A DNA stretch of 6,297 bases, taken from contig DMLD01000017.1 of the NCBI GenBank assembly GCA_003453515.1, positions 1-6,297 of the forward strand. Reading direction: 5' to 3'. Positions 5,539-6,297 of this stretch are shown in pieces. The notes below the pieces were generated by a model. The model had not been told where the DNA came from. It ran no database searches and saw nothing but the letters and a program-made list of their open reading frames with translations. Every line of letters begins with the position of its first letter. Position 1 is the first letter of the stretch. The DNA comes from Lachnospiraceae bacterium (GTDB taxonomy: Bacteria; Bacillota; Clostridia; Lachnospirales; Lachnospiraceae). The position numbers were made by a program, and so were the translations under genes.

Positions 5539-6125
5539 GATGCACTCACCTCCCGTACCTCATTCATTGATCTCCGAAGACACTTCAGATTTCCCTCGAT
5601 GACCTGAGGCTTTTTAGCAAATTTATGTGAATATGAAGCTTCCATATCCTTTAAAAATGATTTCTTTTCCACGCAACCGCTCACCTGTACCACCGCAGCC
5701 AGCATAGGCGTGTTAGGAAAATACCGTCCCAGACAATCTATGGATATGGTCCTGGCATCAATGGTACATACCCTGCCCGTATACCCTTTAAGATGAGGGC
5801 GTATCTCCTCCGGAGACTTCGCAGTGTTGACTATGATCGCACCGGCAGGATCCAATCCCGCTGTCACATCCACACTCTCAAGAAGTGTCTCATCAACCAC
5901 CACCACATAATCCGGGTCATATATATTTGAATGGATATTACACCTCTCCTTTGATATACGGTTATAAGCCGTGATCGGTGCACCTGACCTCTCCGGTCCG
6001 TACTCCGGAAACGACTGTACGTATTGTCCTGCCGCAAACGCTGCATCTGCCAAAAGCTGCGAAGCCGTCTTGGCTCCCTGTCCGCCGCGTCCATGCCAGC
6101 GGATCTCGATCATTTCTTCGTTCAT
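5535..6125 (-). CDS. porG: 2-oxoacid (pyruvate):ferredoxin oxidoreductase, gamma subunit
   Basis: This is a complete 196-residue subunit of usual length and the first gene of the operon. Diagnostic motifs are WHGRGGQGAKTAS (10-22), SFPEYGPERSGAP (38-50) and FPNTPMLAA (136-144). In this family the gamma chain corresponds to the gamma domain of single-chain pyruvate:ferredoxin oxidoreductases and helps form the CoA-binding and assembly surface; that role is from family knowledge. ATG 6125 is preferred because GAGAGG lies about 8 bases upstream. M5 (codon at 6113) is an alternative start with a poorer site. The gene is preceded by a strong promoter at 6256-6284 and a leader of about 124 bases. 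The order gamma-delta-alpha-beta matches that of Thermotoga and archaeal POR operons. Confidence 0.95.
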   Translation of the reverse strand: MNEEMIEIRWHGRGGQGAKTASQLLADAAFAAGQYVQSFPEYGPERSGAPITAYNRISKERCNIHSNIYDPDYVVVVDETLLESVDVTAGLDPAGAIIVNTAKSPEEIRPHLKGYTGRVCTIDARTISIDCLGRYFPNTPMLAAVVQVSGCVEKKSFLKDMEASYSHKFAKKPQVIEGNLKCLRRSMNEVREVSAS

Positions 6126-6255
6126 TGTTTTTGCCTCTCAATCATTTACTCTATCCAAGTCAGATCTTTTTCTGTTATTCTTTTACTGTTTTTGATCTCA
6201 TTTATATAGTCAGTATACACCTTATAAGAAACCCCCGTATTTCGCAGACCACATA

Positions 6256-6284
6256 ATTATAATCAATCACACCACTTTAGTCAA
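6256..6284 (-). promoter_or_regulatory. Predicted sigma-A-type promoter of the POR operon
   Basis: Read on the minus strand: -35 TTGACT (6279-6284, 5 of 6), exactly 17 bases of spacer, and -10 TATAAT (6256-6261, 6 of 6). Transcription should start near 6249, giving a leader of about 124 bases before porG. The leader (6126-6249) shows short palindromes (CTTATAAG, GTATAC) but no riboswitch or Rex-type TTGTGA-TCACAA operator that I can recognise. Confidence 0.8.
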
Positions 6285-6297
6285 GCATGACTTTTAT

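Noticed and set aside
6126..6249. Rex operator or T-box in the leader of the POR operon
   Set aside because: No TTGTGA-N-TCACAA type site and no T-box core sequence could be found; only short AT-rich palindromes are present.

Overview
The window reads as chromosomal DNA of an anaerobic Firmicute, most likely a clostridium of the Lachnospiraceae type. This is an inference from gene content (a four-subunit pyruvate-type ferredoxin oxidoreductase, a DUF1015 protein, a secreted Ig-like protein), from purine-rich AGGAGG-type ribosome binding sites, and from good sigma-A-type -35/-10 boxes with 17-base spacers. No marker gene fixes the genus. All six supported genes lie on the minus strand, so the window is read here from right to left.

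Right part (about 6297 to 3023): a strong promoter, a leader of roughly 124 bases, then a tight operon of gamma, delta, alpha and beta subunits of a 2-oxoacid:ferredoxin oxidoreductase. Gamma/delta overlap by ATGA and alpha/beta by TGATG; delta and alpha are 72 bases apart. Beta binds TPP and a proximal [4Fe-4S] cluster, delta carries two more clusters that pass electrons to ferredoxin, and alpha and gamma supply the remaining domains. The residues around the substrate pocket suggest pyruvate, but a branched-chain 2-oxoacid cannot be excluded.

Middle (3022 to 2814): three bases after the beta stop codon begins a nested inverted repeat of about 148 bases whose arms pair almost throughout. It is the most striking non-coding structure in the window. 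Next comes a 300-residue protein that resembles the back half of the cobalamin-pathway enzyme CobL (CbiE-CbiT). It has lost the N-terminal half of CbiE and has a degenerate SAM motif in CbiT, and no cobalamin gene is seen nearby.

Left part (1811 to 1): a secreted lysine-rich protein with an Ig-like domain and two related beta-rich segments, closed by a bidirectional intrinsic terminator. A 300-base gene-free stretch follows, holding two copies of a palindromic element that flank a strong promoter, and a third perfect hairpin. That promoter feeds a long structured leader and then the first 180 residues of a DUF1015 protein, which runs off the left edge.

The POR operon is ordinary central metabolism. 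The parts that deserve a second look are the long palindrome, the palindromic repeat pair around the DUF1015 promoter, and the degenerate CobL-like protein.
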